From an uncultured Verrucomicrobiota bacterium (GTDB taxonomy: Bacteria; Verrucomicrobiota; Verrucomicrobiia; Limisphaerales; UBA1412), in NCBI GenBank assembly GCA_944389455.1, contig CALXMK010000021.1, forward strand, positions 1 through 46,167: a stretch of DNA of 46,167 nucleotides, in the 5' to 3' direction. Made by a program: the position numbers and the translations under genes. Positions 1 to 7,947 of the stretch are shown in pieces; the first letter of the stretch is position 1, and each line of letters begins with the position of its first letter. The notes beneath the pieces were generated by a model that worked only from the letters and a program-made list of their open reading frames with translations, did no database searches and had not been told where the DNA came from.

Positions 1-138
1 AGTGCAGAGGAGGCGCTGGAACAGATAGAGGAGAGGGGCTATGCCAAGGAATATGGAGCGGATAAGAGAAAGCTCTACCGAATCGGAGCCAACTTCTCCT
101 CTAAGACCGGTACCATTGAGGAATGGAAAGTGGTTTAG
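1..138 (+). CDS. C-terminal fragment of a PD-(D/E)XK nuclease / AAA-ATPase-like protein (5' partial)
   Basis: The first 45 codons of the window are open in frame 1 and end at TAG (136-138). The visible tail contains an 'EQIEERGYAKEY' stretch followed by 'KLYRIGANFSS' and ends 'TIEEWKVV'. This is the usual C-terminal signature of the large family of AAA-ATPase-like proteins carrying a C-terminal PD-(D/E)XK nuclease-like domain (DUF1703), which are common in multiple paralogous copies in gut Bacteroidetes and related bacteria. The catalytic and ATP-binding parts lie outside the window, so function is known only by family resemblance and the biological role of the family is unsettled. Confidence 0.7.
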   Translation, partial: SAEEALEQIEERGYAKEYGADKRKLYRIGANFSSKTGTIEEWKVV

Positions 139-215
139 GAAAACAGAGATAAAGTTTACGACAAAATTAATTATTTTTATTGTGGTGTCTAATTTGTTAA
201 TTATGAGGAATAGTT

Positions 216-410
216 TTAATAGTACCTAAGAAACTTAGATGATTTTTTCACAAACTTTTCATCTAAATCTTTCATCAATTTGGATAAGCTTAGTTATAAT
301 GTATAGATAGTTTCTGCTGCTCTTAACATATTCTTTATTCTTGCGATTTCAATAAGCTCATGAAGCAGATATACTTGTATAGGTTGTTTTTTCTTTTCTA
401 AACGGTTTTC
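216..410 (-). pseudogene. possible decayed minus-strand coding remnant
   Basis: Read on the minus strand from 410 to 216, one frame stays open for 65 codons apart from a single TAA at 296-294, with a TAA at the end. The translated pieces are Leu/Lys/Glu/Ile-rich and helical in character, including 'VYLLHELIEIARIKN', and would read as one continuous protein tail if the internal TAA were a sense codon. No family was recognised. Upstream of 410 the frame hits further stops. In AT-rich DNA this could be chance, so the call is tentative. Confidence 0.22.
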
Positions 411-421
411 TTAAAGCAGTT

Positions 422-450
422 GTGTGTTCTTCTTATTGAGAAGAATACAC
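422..450. repeat. 12-bp perfect (one G-T) hairpin
   Basis: The arms 422-433 and 439-450 pair over 12 bp with one G-U wobble and a 5-nt loop (TATTG). Neither side is followed by a T-run, so it is not an obvious intrinsic terminator. Its role is unknown. It could be a remnant of a mobile element or an RNA-processing structure. Confidence 0.5.
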
Positions 451-800
451 TATAACTTATATGGATTAGACATATAAAATTCTCGCTAATACGATGAAAT
501 TGCTGAATAGAAGAGAGTAGATCTGGATCAAAATTGAACTCAAAGTCCTGTTTGTAGATTTAAAAAGTGATTATAGAGAATGAGTTTTTTGAGTTTTGAA
601 GTAGATATGTTTTGTAAGAGGGTAAAGAGAGAATAGAAAAGAAAAATCTGCTAAAATAAATATAAAAGTCTTTTGTGCTTAATATATTACAAAATTATAT
701 TTTTACTTTCCATCTGCGGTAATAGGAGGGTGTCTAAAGGGTAAATTTTTTAAATATTGTGGATATTAAAAAAAAATATTTTATTTTTGATGAAAAGATC

Positions 801-829
801 TTGTCATTAATTTTATGAAGTGATATCCT
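801..829 (+). promoter_or_regulatory. sigma-70-type promoter of the porin gene
   Basis: A -35 element TTGTCA (801-806) is separated by 17 nt from a -10 element TATCCT (824-829), which is preceded by TG at 821-822 (extended -10). A transcript would start near 836, roughly 70 nt before the porin ATG. Confidence 0.5.
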
Positions 830-835
830 ATCGTT

Positions 836-863
836 CGCAATTCAGCGAAGTCTTGCAATTGCG
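836..863 (+). promoter_or_regulatory. 5'-leader hairpin of the porin mRNA
   Basis: The arms CGCAATT (836-842) and AATTGCG (857-863) pair over 7 bp around a 14-nt loop. The structure begins about where the predicted transcript starts, so it could be a 5'-end stabilising stem of the kind seen in abundant outer-membrane protein mRNAs. TTTTA follows it, so weak attenuation is an alternative. Confidence 0.35.
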
Positions 864-904
864 TTTTATAATTGCGGGCTTCATCAAATTTGATACGAAA
901 AGTT

Positions 905-2098
905 ATGAATAAATGGACAGTAGCCCTCGCGATTGCGGGGATTGTAAGTATGTCTTCTATTGCTTCCGCTCAGGAAGCTGAGAATCAAGTTCTGACGGCC
1001 GTTTCCGGTACGACCATTAGCGGTTATGTGGATACCTCTATGAATTGGCAGTTTGGTGCTGACAAGACAAGTGCAGGCCGTGTTAATGATAGTGCTGATA
1101 GTCAAAATGGTTTCAATTTGAATTCTGTTAAAATTGGAATTGGCAAAGCACTTGAAGAGGATGCCTCTATTTGGGCCGCTGGTTATCAGGCTGATTTTCG
1201 CATTGGTCCAGATGCCAGAATGTATCGTAATACGTTTGGCGCTGGTGATGAATTTGCCATTCAGAATGCTTACGTAGATCTGCGTGCTCCTATTGGTAAT
1301 GGATTAGATTTCCGTTTTGGTGTATTTGAATCCATTATTGGTTATGAGAGCAGTGACAGTTATGAGAATCCAAATTTTAGCCGTTCCTATGGTTTTAGTC
1401 TTCAACCTCGCCAAAATGTAGGTGGTTTGATCAGCTATAATTTTGATTTAAGTGACTGGATTCTGGGAGTTCGTGCGGGTATTGCTAATTCTTATTCGAA
1501 TTTTGATTATGTCAATGTTCGTTATTCCGATTCAGCCCGTCTTTCCTACATGGGGGCTTTGAATTTAATCTTCCCCGAATCTACTGGATTCCTTGAGGGA
1601 ACAGAGGTTTATTTCGGTGTTATCAACGGTTTGGAAGATTATGAGTTTAATAATCAAGCTCAGCCCAACTATGTTAACTATTATGCCGGTATTACAATGC
1701 CGTTGCCTGTAGAAGGATTGCGTTTTGGCTTTGCCTATGATTATCGTTATAATGATGATCGTGCGCCGGCTGTACAGTCCACCTGGGCTAATGCTTTCGC
1801 TGCTTACTTGTCATATGATGTTACCGATAAGCTGACTTTGGCTAATCGTCTTGAGTATGCTAACGGGTCTTGCGGAACTTATCTCATGGGGAATGCGGAT
1901 TATACCAATTGGGGAACAGGGGAGAGTGATAAATTCCTCTCTGATACTGTCACAGTTTCCTATAAACTATGGGAGAATGTGTTGACCCGCGTTGAATTCC
2001 GTTGGGATAATGATATCTCTGGTAATGGCCGTGCCACAGACACTGCCGATAAGGATAATGCCTTTGGAATTACTGGAAATATCGTCTATATGTTCTAA
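905..2098 (+). CDS. outer-membrane beta-barrel porin (BBP2-like)
   Basis: This 397-residue protein starts at ATG 905. An upstream TTG at 872 in the same frame is less likely because the signal peptide begins at 905 with MNKWT, followed by a hydrophobic core and an AXA-like site (SIASA) near residue 23. The mature part shows alternating aromatic beta-strands, begins with a 'GYVDTSMNWQFG' strand and ends in 'YMF', the terminal aromatic residue recognised by the BAM machinery. This pattern fits the putative beta-barrel porin-2 family, which forms outer-membrane channels; the substrate cannot be told. The gene has its own promoter and a strong terminator, so it is monocistronic. The strong signals suggest high expression. 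No Shine-Dalgarno sequence is evident before the ATG. Confidence 0.8.
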   Translation: MNKWTVALAIAGIVSMSSIASAQEAENQVLTAVSGTTISGYVDTSMNWQFGADKTSAGRVNDSADSQNGFNLNSVKIGIGKALEEDASIWAAGYQADFRIGPDARMYRNTFGAGDEFAIQNAYVDLRAPIGNGLDFRFGVFESIIGYESSDSYENPNFSRSYGFSLQPRQNVGGLISYNFDLSDWILGVRAGIANSYSNFDYVNVRYSDSARLSYMGALNLIFPESTGFLEGTEVYFGVINGLEDYEFNNQAQPNYVNYYAGITMPLPVEGLRFGFAYDYRYNDDRAPAVQSTWANAFAAYLSYDVTDKLTLANRLEYANGSCGTYLMGNADYTNWGTGESDKFLSDTVTVSYKLWENVLTRVEFRWDNDISGNGRATDTADKDNAFGITGNIVYMF

Positions 2099-2135
2099 TT
2101 CTATTTAGAGCTGATAAAGCTTTTAATTTTAATGA

Positions 2136-2172
2136 AAACCCTCTTTCCTTTTTTAGGAAAGGGGGTTTATAA
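2136..2172 (+). terminator. intrinsic terminator after the porin
   Basis: A 13-bp stem (2136-2148 with 2156-2168, one G-U pair) with a T-rich 7-nt loop lies 38 nt after the porin stop codon. The A-rich 5' flank and T-rich 3' flank are typical. It separates the porin from the next gene. Confidence 0.8.
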
Positions 2173-2336
2173 ATTTTGCAAAATAGCACGAAGAATAAAA
2201 TGTTTTTTATTCTAAAACTTTTTGTTTTTCTTAGAAAGAGTCATACTGTAACTTTTATTCTCTATTGGTGTTTCTAAAACGGATTACGCTAAAACGTAAT
2301 TTTAGAGTGAGTGGAAAATATTTTAATAAATCTAAT

Positions 2337-2942
2337 ATGGAAAAGGATAAAAAAATAGAAAAAATTTCAGGCAGAAATAAAATGATGAAGTTATGGTTTA
2401 ATTTGCATGCATATTTATCAATGTTTTTTTTGCCGGTAGCATTAATGGTTGCTGTGACAGGGTTTATGAATGTAACCGGTTATACTGGCTATATCGATAC
2501 TCAGGAATATAAACTTATATTGGATCAATCTTTACCACGCCCGCTTTCTGAGAATTTGGAAGCGCAGGAGAAAGTGATGCTCGATTTTGCTCGGGAAAAT
2601 AATATAGCTATTCCCGAGGGAACAGTTCGTAAAGGTAAACAAGGAGTCATTTTGGGAGATGCGACGGGATATCATTTTAACTTGATTCCCAGTCGAATGG
2701 AAGATACTGCTCAGTTAAATGTGAATCATCCTGGTTTATTTTATAAAATGTTGATGCTGCATAAATCCAAATGTGGATTTTATTTTAAAATACTGATGTT
2801 TGGATTGGGAATTACGATGGTTTTGCTCTATTTAAGCGGAATATTTCTTATTTGGAAAAATAGGAAGATGAGAAGCAAGCTCTTGCTTTGCTGCGGAATA
2901 GGGATAATAGTAACCGTTTTGGCTGGATGGTTGAGCTTATAA
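2337..2942 (+). CDS. PepSY-associated TM-like small membrane protein
   Basis: A 201-residue protein if started at ATG 2337; the frame is open back to a TTG at 2265, but the extra residues are unlike a leader. A cytoplasmic lysine-rich N-terminus is followed by a first membrane segment near residues 18-45 ('LWFNLHAYLSMFF...'), a periplasmic stretch of about 100 residues, and two closing membrane helices near 148-170 and 180-200. The first helix motif and layout resemble PepSY-associated TM proteins, a family linked in part to iron uptake and respiratory functions. There is no clear ribosome-binding site, and base composition is AT-rich like the flanking DNA. It ends at its own terminator. The specific role is unknown. 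Confidence 0.6.
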   Translation: MEKDKKIEKISGRNKMMKLWFNLHAYLSMFFLPVALMVAVTGFMNVTGYTGYIDTQEYKLILDQSLPRPLSENLEAQEKVMLDFARENNIAIPEGTVRKGKQGVILGDATGYHFNLIPSRMEDTAQLNVNHPGLFYKMLMLHKSKCGFYFKILMFGLGITMVLLYLSGIFLIWKNRKMRSKLLLCCGIGIIVTVLAGWLSL

Positions 2943-2968
2943 GAAGAAGAAAGGTTGCTTAGTGAAGT

Positions 2969-3000
2969 AGAGGCAGTAAAAATAAACTGCCTCTTTTTTA
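2969..3000 (+). terminator. intrinsic terminator
   Basis: AGAGGCAGT (2969-2977) pairs with ACTGCCTCT (2986-2994), a 9-bp stem with an 8-nt loop followed by a run of seven T. It closes the PepSY-type gene and isolates the pilus operon that follows. Confidence 0.85.
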
Positions 3001-3147
3001 TTTTAATCTGTGAGCAGATCTTATAAGAGTAAGAAAGAAACTCTGGTCAAAACAATAAAGCAGGTATAGGATTTATAAGAAAGATGAATGGAAGAGTAAA
3101 AAGAAGAATTAAAGAAAAGGGAATATTGTATTTCTTAGAAAAAAATC

Positions 3148-3176
3148 TTGGAGTAGGATTATTTTTGAGATAGAGT
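3148..3176 (+). promoter_or_regulatory. candidate promoter of the pilB-pilT-pilB-pilC operon
   Basis: TTGGAG (3148-3153) and TAGAGT (3171-3176) are spaced by 17 nt. Match to sigma-70 consensus is partial. It is the best candidate in the 290-nt gap and would give a leader of about 110 nt. Confidence 0.3.
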
Positions 3177-3182
3177 AGTGTC

Positions 3183-3294
3183 AGTAGAGGTTTAGGGTTT
3201 CAGAGCCAGGATGGGGTGAATCTGAAGCGGAAAGGCCTCTGAACAGAGTTGGGGATGCGTATCCTGTCTCTAGAGAAAGAATTATAGGATTTTT
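3183..3294 (+). promoter_or_regulatory. GC-richer structured leader before the first pilB
   Basis: In contrast to the AT-rich DNA before it, this segment can form two stems. One joins CAGAGCC (about 3201-3207) with GGCCTCTG (about 3234-3241). The other is AGAG..GGGAT-GCGT-ATCCT..CTCT (about 3246-3271). It does not contain the conserved core of the c-di-GMP, cobalamin, SAM or glycine riboswitches as far as can be judged by eye. A regulatory leader or small RNA is possible. Confidence 0.3.
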
Positions 3295-5013
3295 GTGGCA
3301 GCAAAAGACGATTTTTTAATTGAACTGTTGATGGACATGGGGCAGGTGTCGCAAGAACAGCTGGACGCCGCCCAGGAGTTGGCCAATCTAAATGGGAACG
3401 GGGTTGTAGATACCTTGGTTGAGCAGGGAGTTTTGCAGCCGATAGATGTGACTCACGCCATGGCTACCTATTATGGTACGGAGTTAGTCGATCTAGGAAG
3501 TGTGAATTTTTCGGATGAGATTATTTCTCTAGTTCCAAGACATTTGGCCAAAAAATACAATGTTGTTCCAATTGGTAAAAATGATGATACAGGAGCGGTC
3601 ATTGTAGCTGTTGCAGATCCTTCTGATTTAGAGGTGATTGATAGTTTACGGATGCTTCTGAATACTGATGTGGAGATCCGTGTAGCTCCTGCCAATGAGA
3701 TAGAGGAGATTATAGAGCAGTGTTATGGCTCGGGGGATAATTCTCTGGGGAAGATGATTCAGGAAATCACTGAAGGTGAGGTAAATATTACGGGCCCAGG
3801 TGGAGTACTGGATGAAATTGATGATGGATCGGAAGTTGAATCGGATGCTCCCGTCATTAAGTTGGTAAACAGTATTATTGTGGATGCGTTTAGAGCAAGG
3901 GCTTCCGATATTCATTTAGAGCCTATGCAGAAAACATTCCGAGTGCGTTATCGTATTGACGGCAATTTGCATGAGGTTAAGGGGCCACCGAAGCGTCTAC
4001 AGCCTTCGATTATCACTCGTCTTAAAATTCAATCTAATATGTCAATTGCCGAGAAGCGTATTCCGCAAGACGGCCGTATTCAGATGAATATCGGAGGACG
4101 AGCATTGGATTTTCGTGTTTCTTGTCTGCCTACAACGCATGGAGAGAGTATCGTAATGCGTATTTTGGATAAAGAGGGTATTAAGCTGGGATTGGCAGAA
4201 TTGGGATTTTTGACGGATGATCAGCAGATTTTCGAGCGATTGATCAGTATGCCGGATGGAATTCTATTGGTAACTGGTCCTACCGGTTCTGGTAAGACTA
4301 CTACGCTCTATGCTTGTTTGAATTATATCAATCATCCTGATCGAAAGATTATCACAGTAGAAGATCCTGTGGAATATGTGCTTTCGGGGATTAACCAGGT
4401 GCATGTAAATGAAATGGTAGGCTTGACTTTTAGTGCTGCATTGAGAGCGATTTTGCGTCAGGCTCCTAATATTATCATGGTGGGTGAAATTCGTGATTTA
4501 GAGACGGCTTCTATTGCGATTAATGCTTCTCTGACTGGCCACTTGGTGTTCTCAACTTTGCATACGAATGACGCTCCCAGTGCTGTGACGCGTTTAATTG
4601 ATATTGGAGTAAAGCCGTTTTTGATTGCTACCTCGGCGCGCGCTTTCATGGCGCAACGTCTAGTTCGAAAAATCTGTAAAAAGTGTGGTCAACCGGTTCC
4701 TCTGACAGAGAGAGAACGTACCATCTTAAAAATAGATGAGGCTACAGAAAGAGCGGGTAATGTTCTCAAAGGGCCTGGTTGTCCAAATTGCAAAGGGGGG
4801 TATCGAGGGCGTATTGGTATATTCGAAATTTTCCAAGTAGGAGAGGAGGCTCGACGGTTGATTTATGAGAAATTGCCGGCCTCTGTTTTAAGGGCAAAAG
4901 CTCGTGAGCTGGGAATGAGAACTTTGCGTGAGGATGGAATCCGCAAGGTATTGGCCGGATTAACTTCTGCGGATGAAGTAATTCAGACGACAGTAACGGA
5001 GTTGGAACAATAG
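3295..5013 (+). CDS. pilB: type IV pilus/type II secretion assembly ATPase PilB/GspE (copy 1)
   Basis: A 572-residue cytoplasmic hexameric ATPase that powers pilin polymerisation. It starts at GTG 3295 with AGGA about 8 nt upstream. The N-terminal 140 residues form the MshEN/T2SSE_N region. The ATPase core carries Walker A GPTGSGKT at 328-335, an Asp-box-type 'VEDPVEY', the His-box '[14 protein letters not shown]' and the zinc tetracysteine C461-x2-C464...C496-x2-C499 that marks PilB/GspE rather than PilT. Odd point: the Walker-B-side motif normally read as LRQDPD is LRQAPN here (A390, N392), while the downstream paralogue keeps QDPD; E398 is intact. It is the first gene of a pilB-pilT-pilB-pilC series. 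The family is certain; T4P versus T2SS role is not. Confidence 0.93.
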   Translation: MAAKDDFLIELLMDMGQVSQEQLDAAQELANLNGNGVVDTLVEQGVLQPIDVTHAMATYYGTELVDLGSVNFSDEIISLVPRHLAKKYNVVPIGKNDDTGAVIVAVADPSDLEVIDSLRMLLNTDVEIRVAPANEIEEIIEQCYGSGDNSLGKMIQEITEGEVNITGPGGVLDEIDDGSEVESDAPVIKLVNSIIVDAFRARASDIHLEPMQKTFRVRYRIDGNLHEVKGPPKRLQPSIITRLKIQSNMSIAEKRIPQDGRIQMNIGGRALDFRVSCLPTTHGESIVMRILDKEGIKLGLAELGFLTDDQQIFERLISMPDGILLVTGPTGSGKTTTLYACLNYINHPDRKIITVEDPVEYVLSGINQVHVNEMVGLTFSAALRAILRQAPNIIMVGEIRDLETASIAINASLTGHLVFSTLHTNDAPSAVTRLIDIGVKPFLIATSARAFMAQRLVRKICKKCGQPVPLTERERTILKIDEATERAGNVLKGPGCPNCKGGYRGRIGIFEIFQVGEEARRLIYEKLPASVLRAKARELGMRTLREDGIRKVLAGLTSADEVIQTTVTELEQ

Positions 5014-5076
5014 GTGTATTTGACTGGCAGATAGTAAGTATTTAGAAGATTTTAAAAGAGAGAAAGAGTAGAGAGT

Positions 5077-6171
5077 ATGTATTCGATGTCGGATTTGTTG
5101 CAGTTGACGGTCTCTGAAGGAGCGTCTGACTTGCATCTTCGTGTGGGAATCCCGCCTGTAATTCGTGTTCACGGGCGTTTGCACCGTGTCGAGGGTCCCG
5201 CGTTAAAGCCGGAGGATACGGAGGAATTATCTCGCAGTATTACCTCAGATGATCATATTCAGGCCGTACGAGAGCAAGGTGGTGCTGACTTTGGTTTTGC
5301 TTTTGGGGAGATGGCTCGTTTCCGCGTTAGCGTTTTTAAAGAGCGTGGTAATTTTGCAATGGTTCTTCGTCAGATTCCCAATAAGCTGCTGACGATGGAA
5401 CAGATTGGACTGCCTTCTTCTGTGAGAGAACTGCTGTACAAACCCAGAGGAATGATATTGGTAACAGGGCCGACCGGATCAGGTAAGTCAACAACGCTGG
5501 CTTCGATGATCGATATTATCAATATTGAGCGCGATGAAGCGCATATTATTACTATTGAGGATCCCATTGAATACTACCATCATCATAAACAGGCGGTAGT
5601 GACACAGCGTGAAGTGCATGTGGACGTGCCGAGTTTTGCTGAGGCGCTGCGCCGCGCTTTGCGTCAAGATCCTGATATTATCTTGGTGGGTGAGCTTCGT
5701 GACCTTGAGACAATGGAAGCCGCTATTGCGGCGGCAGAAACGGGACACCTTGTTTTTGGTACTCTTCATACGACAGGAGCAGCTAAAACTATTGACCGTT
5801 TGGTGAATGCCTTTCCGGTGACGCAGCAGGAGCAGATTCGTATTCAGCTTTCTACCGTGCTTCAGGCGGTTATTTCGCAGCTGCTGATTCCTAGATGTGA
5901 TAAGCCTGGACGGGTTGCGGTATTTGAGATTATGGTTAATACCCCTTCTATTGCGGCTCTGATTCGTGATAATAAAACATTCCGTATCGGTTCCGATATT
6001 CAAACGGGTGCTAAATATGGTATGGTCTCATTAGATGCGTGTTTGTTGGAAAAATATGATTTGGGATTGATTTCACAGGAAGAGGTCATTACCAAGGCAC
6101 AGGATCCTTCTACGGCGATGCTGAAAATCCAGGAACTGGATGCGATTCGAGCGATGAAGAATGCACAGTAA
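5077..6171 (+). CDS. pilT: twitching motility / pilus retraction ATPase PilT
   Basis: A 364-residue protein of normal PilT length, starting at ATG 5077 behind a purine-rich stretch. It has the short PAS-like N-terminal domain ('[15 protein letters not shown]'), Walker A GPTGSGKS at 131-138, 'TIEDPIEY', the canonical '[14 protein letters not shown]', and '[13 protein letters not shown]'. It lacks the zinc cysteine motif of PilB, which identifies it as a retraction-type ATPase that depolymerises pili by returning pilin to the inner membrane. It lies 63 nt after the first pilB and only 11 nt before the second, so all three ATPases are probably co-transcribed. Its presence argues for a retractable type IV pilus rather than a pure type II secretion system. 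Confidence 0.93.
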   Translation: MYSMSDLLQLTVSEGASDLHLRVGIPPVIRVHGRLHRVEGPALKPEDTEELSRSITSDDHIQAVREQGGADFGFAFGEMARFRVSVFKERGNFAMVLRQIPNKLLTMEQIGLPSSVRELLYKPRGMILVTGPTGSGKSTTLASMIDIINIERDEAHIITIEDPIEYYHHHKQAVVTQREVHVDVPSFAEALRRALRQDPDIILVGELRDLETMEAAIAAAETGHLVFGTLHTTGAAKTIDRLVNAFPVTQQEQIRIQLSTVLQAVISQLLIPRCDKPGRVAVFEIMVNTPSIAALIRDNKTFRIGSDIQTGAKYGMVSLDACLLEKYDLGLISQEEVITKAQDPSTAMLKIQELDAIRAMKNAQ

Positions 6172-6182
6172 TATTTTGATTC

Positions 6183-7901
6183 ATGAGTGATATATCCAAT
6201 TTCCCGTTGTTAACGATTTTAAAGGATGCCGGTTTGCTGGATGATATGCAGGCAGAAACGGTGATTCAGGAATCTACCCATACTGGCAAGAGGGTGTTTG
6301 ATATCGTAGCGGATATGGGAGTGGTCGATCGTGAGACTATGCTGCAGATGATGGCTGATAACTTAGCTACTCAGGTGGTTGATCTCAAGTCGATGGGTGA
6401 TATTCCCAAAGAGACAATAGAAGCAGTTCCTGCCGAGACGGCAAAAAATTACCAGTGTTTTCCTGTAGAGTTATATGGTACTGTTTTGCAGTTGGCGATG
6501 GAAGACCCTTTTAATCCGGCAGCAGTAGATGAGATTGGGTTTGCTCTGGGTAAAGAAATTGTAGTTGTTGTCGCGGATCCGGCCGATATTGAAGCTGCTA
6601 TTCAGCAGTATTATGGGGAGAATTCAAGTGAAGGTGGAGAGACGATCAGCGATGTGCTCAAAGAATTGGGGCTCGATAGCGAAGGTTATGAGGGGGATGC
6701 TTCCGATATAGAGTTGGAAGATGATGTCCTGAGTGAAATGGCAAATGAGGCTCCGATTGTAAAATTTGTGAATCTAGTGCTCCAACAGGCTGTACAGGAT
6801 CGGGCAAGTGATATTCACTTTGAGCCGTTTGAAGATGAATTCAAAATTCGTTATCGTGTGGACGGTGCTCTCTATGAAATGGCGCCTACACCCAAAAGTT
6901 TGGCTCTGCCTGTTATTTCCCGCTTGAAGATTATTTCAAATCTGAATATTTCAGAGCGCCGTTTGCCTCAGGATGGACGTATTAGTATGACGATTGCCGG
7001 CAAACCGATTGACCTGCGTATTTCCTGTCTTCCTACTCAGTTTGGGGAATCGGTGGTGTTGCGTGTGTTGGATCGTAATGCAGTTCATCTGGATTTGGAA
7101 AGCTTGGGTATGCCGGAGCATGTTCGTGAACGTTTCGGTGAGGTAATTACCCAACCTAACGGGATTGTTATTGTGACTGGCCCTACCGGTTCTGGTAAGA
7201 CAACTACACTCTATTCCGCTTTGCGTAAAGTTAATGATATTAGTACCAAACTGCTGACAGTTGAGGATCCGGTGGAATATGATATTGAGGGTATTATGCA
7301 GGTGCCGGTTAATGAGAATGTGGGGATGACTTTTAGTGCAGCACTGCGTTCCTTCCTTCGCCAAGATCCTGATGTGATTATGGTGGGGGAAATGCGTGAC
7401 TTGGAGACGACTCAAATTGCTATTCAGGCATCTCTGACGGGGCACCTTGTCTTCTCTACGCTCCATACAAATGATGCCCCCAGTGCTGTAGTTCGTTTAA
7501 TAGATATTGGGGCAGAGCCCTTCCTGATTTCATCAACGTTATTGGCTGTATTAGCACAGCGTTTGGTGAGAAAGATTTGCAGAAAATGTATTACTAACTT
7601 TGAACCGACAGAAAATCAGCTCTCTCTCCTAGGAATGACCCCAGCCGAGTTGGGTGATAAAACTTTTAGTTACGGGAGTGGCTGTCCGGCATGTAATGAT
7701 ACCGGATATAAGGGGCGAAAAGGTATCTATGAACTCTTGATTGTCAATGATCCTATTCGTGAAATGATTAATCAACGTGTTCCAACGGCAGTACTTCGTC
7801 AAAAGGCGATGGAGGATGGTATGACAACCCTGCGTCAGGATGGTATTCGTTTGATATTTAATGGAGAAGTGACAATGGAGGAAGTACTGAAGTATACTTA
7901 A
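6183..7901 (+). CDS. pilB: type IV pilus/type II secretion assembly ATPase PilB/GspE (copy 2)
   Basis: A second 572-residue PilB/GspE protein, coincidentally the same length as copy 1 but clearly diverged throughout. The N-terminal MshEN-like region spans about residues 10-145 and is followed by an acidic linker. Walker A GPTGSGKT is at 333-340 and the canonical QDPD motif is present (D395, D397). A CxxC...CxxC zinc motif lies near the C-terminus ('ICRKC' and 'CPACN'). It starts at ATG 6183, 11 nt after pilT, without an obvious Shine-Dalgarno. Two assembly ATPases and a single PilC in one operon suggest either two pilus/pseudopilus modes sharing a platform, or a mixed ATPase ring. The family is certain; the division of labour is inference. 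Confidence 0.93.
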   Translation: MSDISNFPLLTILKDAGLLDDMQAETVIQESTHTGKRVFDIVADMGVVDRETMLQMMADNLATQVVDLKSMGDIPKETIEAVPAETAKNYQCFPVELYGTVLQLAMEDPFNPAAVDEIGFALGKEIVVVVADPADIEAAIQQYYGENSSEGGETISDVLKELGLDSEGYEGDASDIELEDDVLSEMANEAPIVKFVNLVLQQAVQDRASDIHFEPFEDEFKIRYRVDGALYEMAPTPKSLALPVISRLKIISNLNISERRLPQDGRISMTIAGKPIDLRISCLPTQFGESVVLRVLDRNAVHLDLESLGMPEHVRERFGEVITQPNGIVIVTGPTGSGKTTTLYSALRKVNDISTKLLTVEDPVEYDIEGIMQVPVNENVGMTFSAALRSFLRQDPDVIMVGEMRDLETTQIAIQASLTGHLVFSTLHTNDAPSAVVRLIDIGAEPFLISSTLLAVLAQRLVRKICRKCITNFEPTENQLSLLGMTPAELGDKTFSYGSGCPACNDTGYKGRKGIYELLIVNDPIREMINQRVPTAVLRQKAMEDGMTTLRQDGIRLIFNGEVTMEEVLKYT

Positions 7902-7947
7902 AACTTTTTAAAAAACTTTATCTGAACTGAATAACTAATAAATTGAT

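Larger units (their letters stand above)
139..800. other. AT-rich intergenic stretch without an intact gene
   Basis: There is no convincing intact coding region between the left-edge fragment and the porin promoter. The stretch is strongly AT-rich, has stop codons in all frames, contains a hairpin at 422-450 and possible decayed coding sequence on the minus strand at 216-410. Nothing recognisable was found in 560-800 beyond A/T runs. Confidence 0.6.

Noticed and set aside
41..229. A 62-codon open frame starting at an ATG near the left edge.
   Set aside because: It overlaps the DUF1703-like tail in another frame and resembles no protein.
139..800. tRNA, small-RNA or attachment-site candidates in the AT-rich left gap.
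   Set aside because: No cloverleaf, no conserved T-loop sequence, no paired direct repeats were visible.
3195..3294. c-di-GMP riboswitch before pilB.
   Set aside because: The conserved GEMM core and its GNRA loop/receptor segments could not be found; only generic stems are present.
5488..6003. A 171-codon open frame on the minus strand inside pilT, and similar ones inside the second pilB (6951-7466) and pilC (8691-9137).
   Set aside because: They lie wholly within conserved ATPase or platform genes, have no family features, and are explained by codon bias of the real genes.
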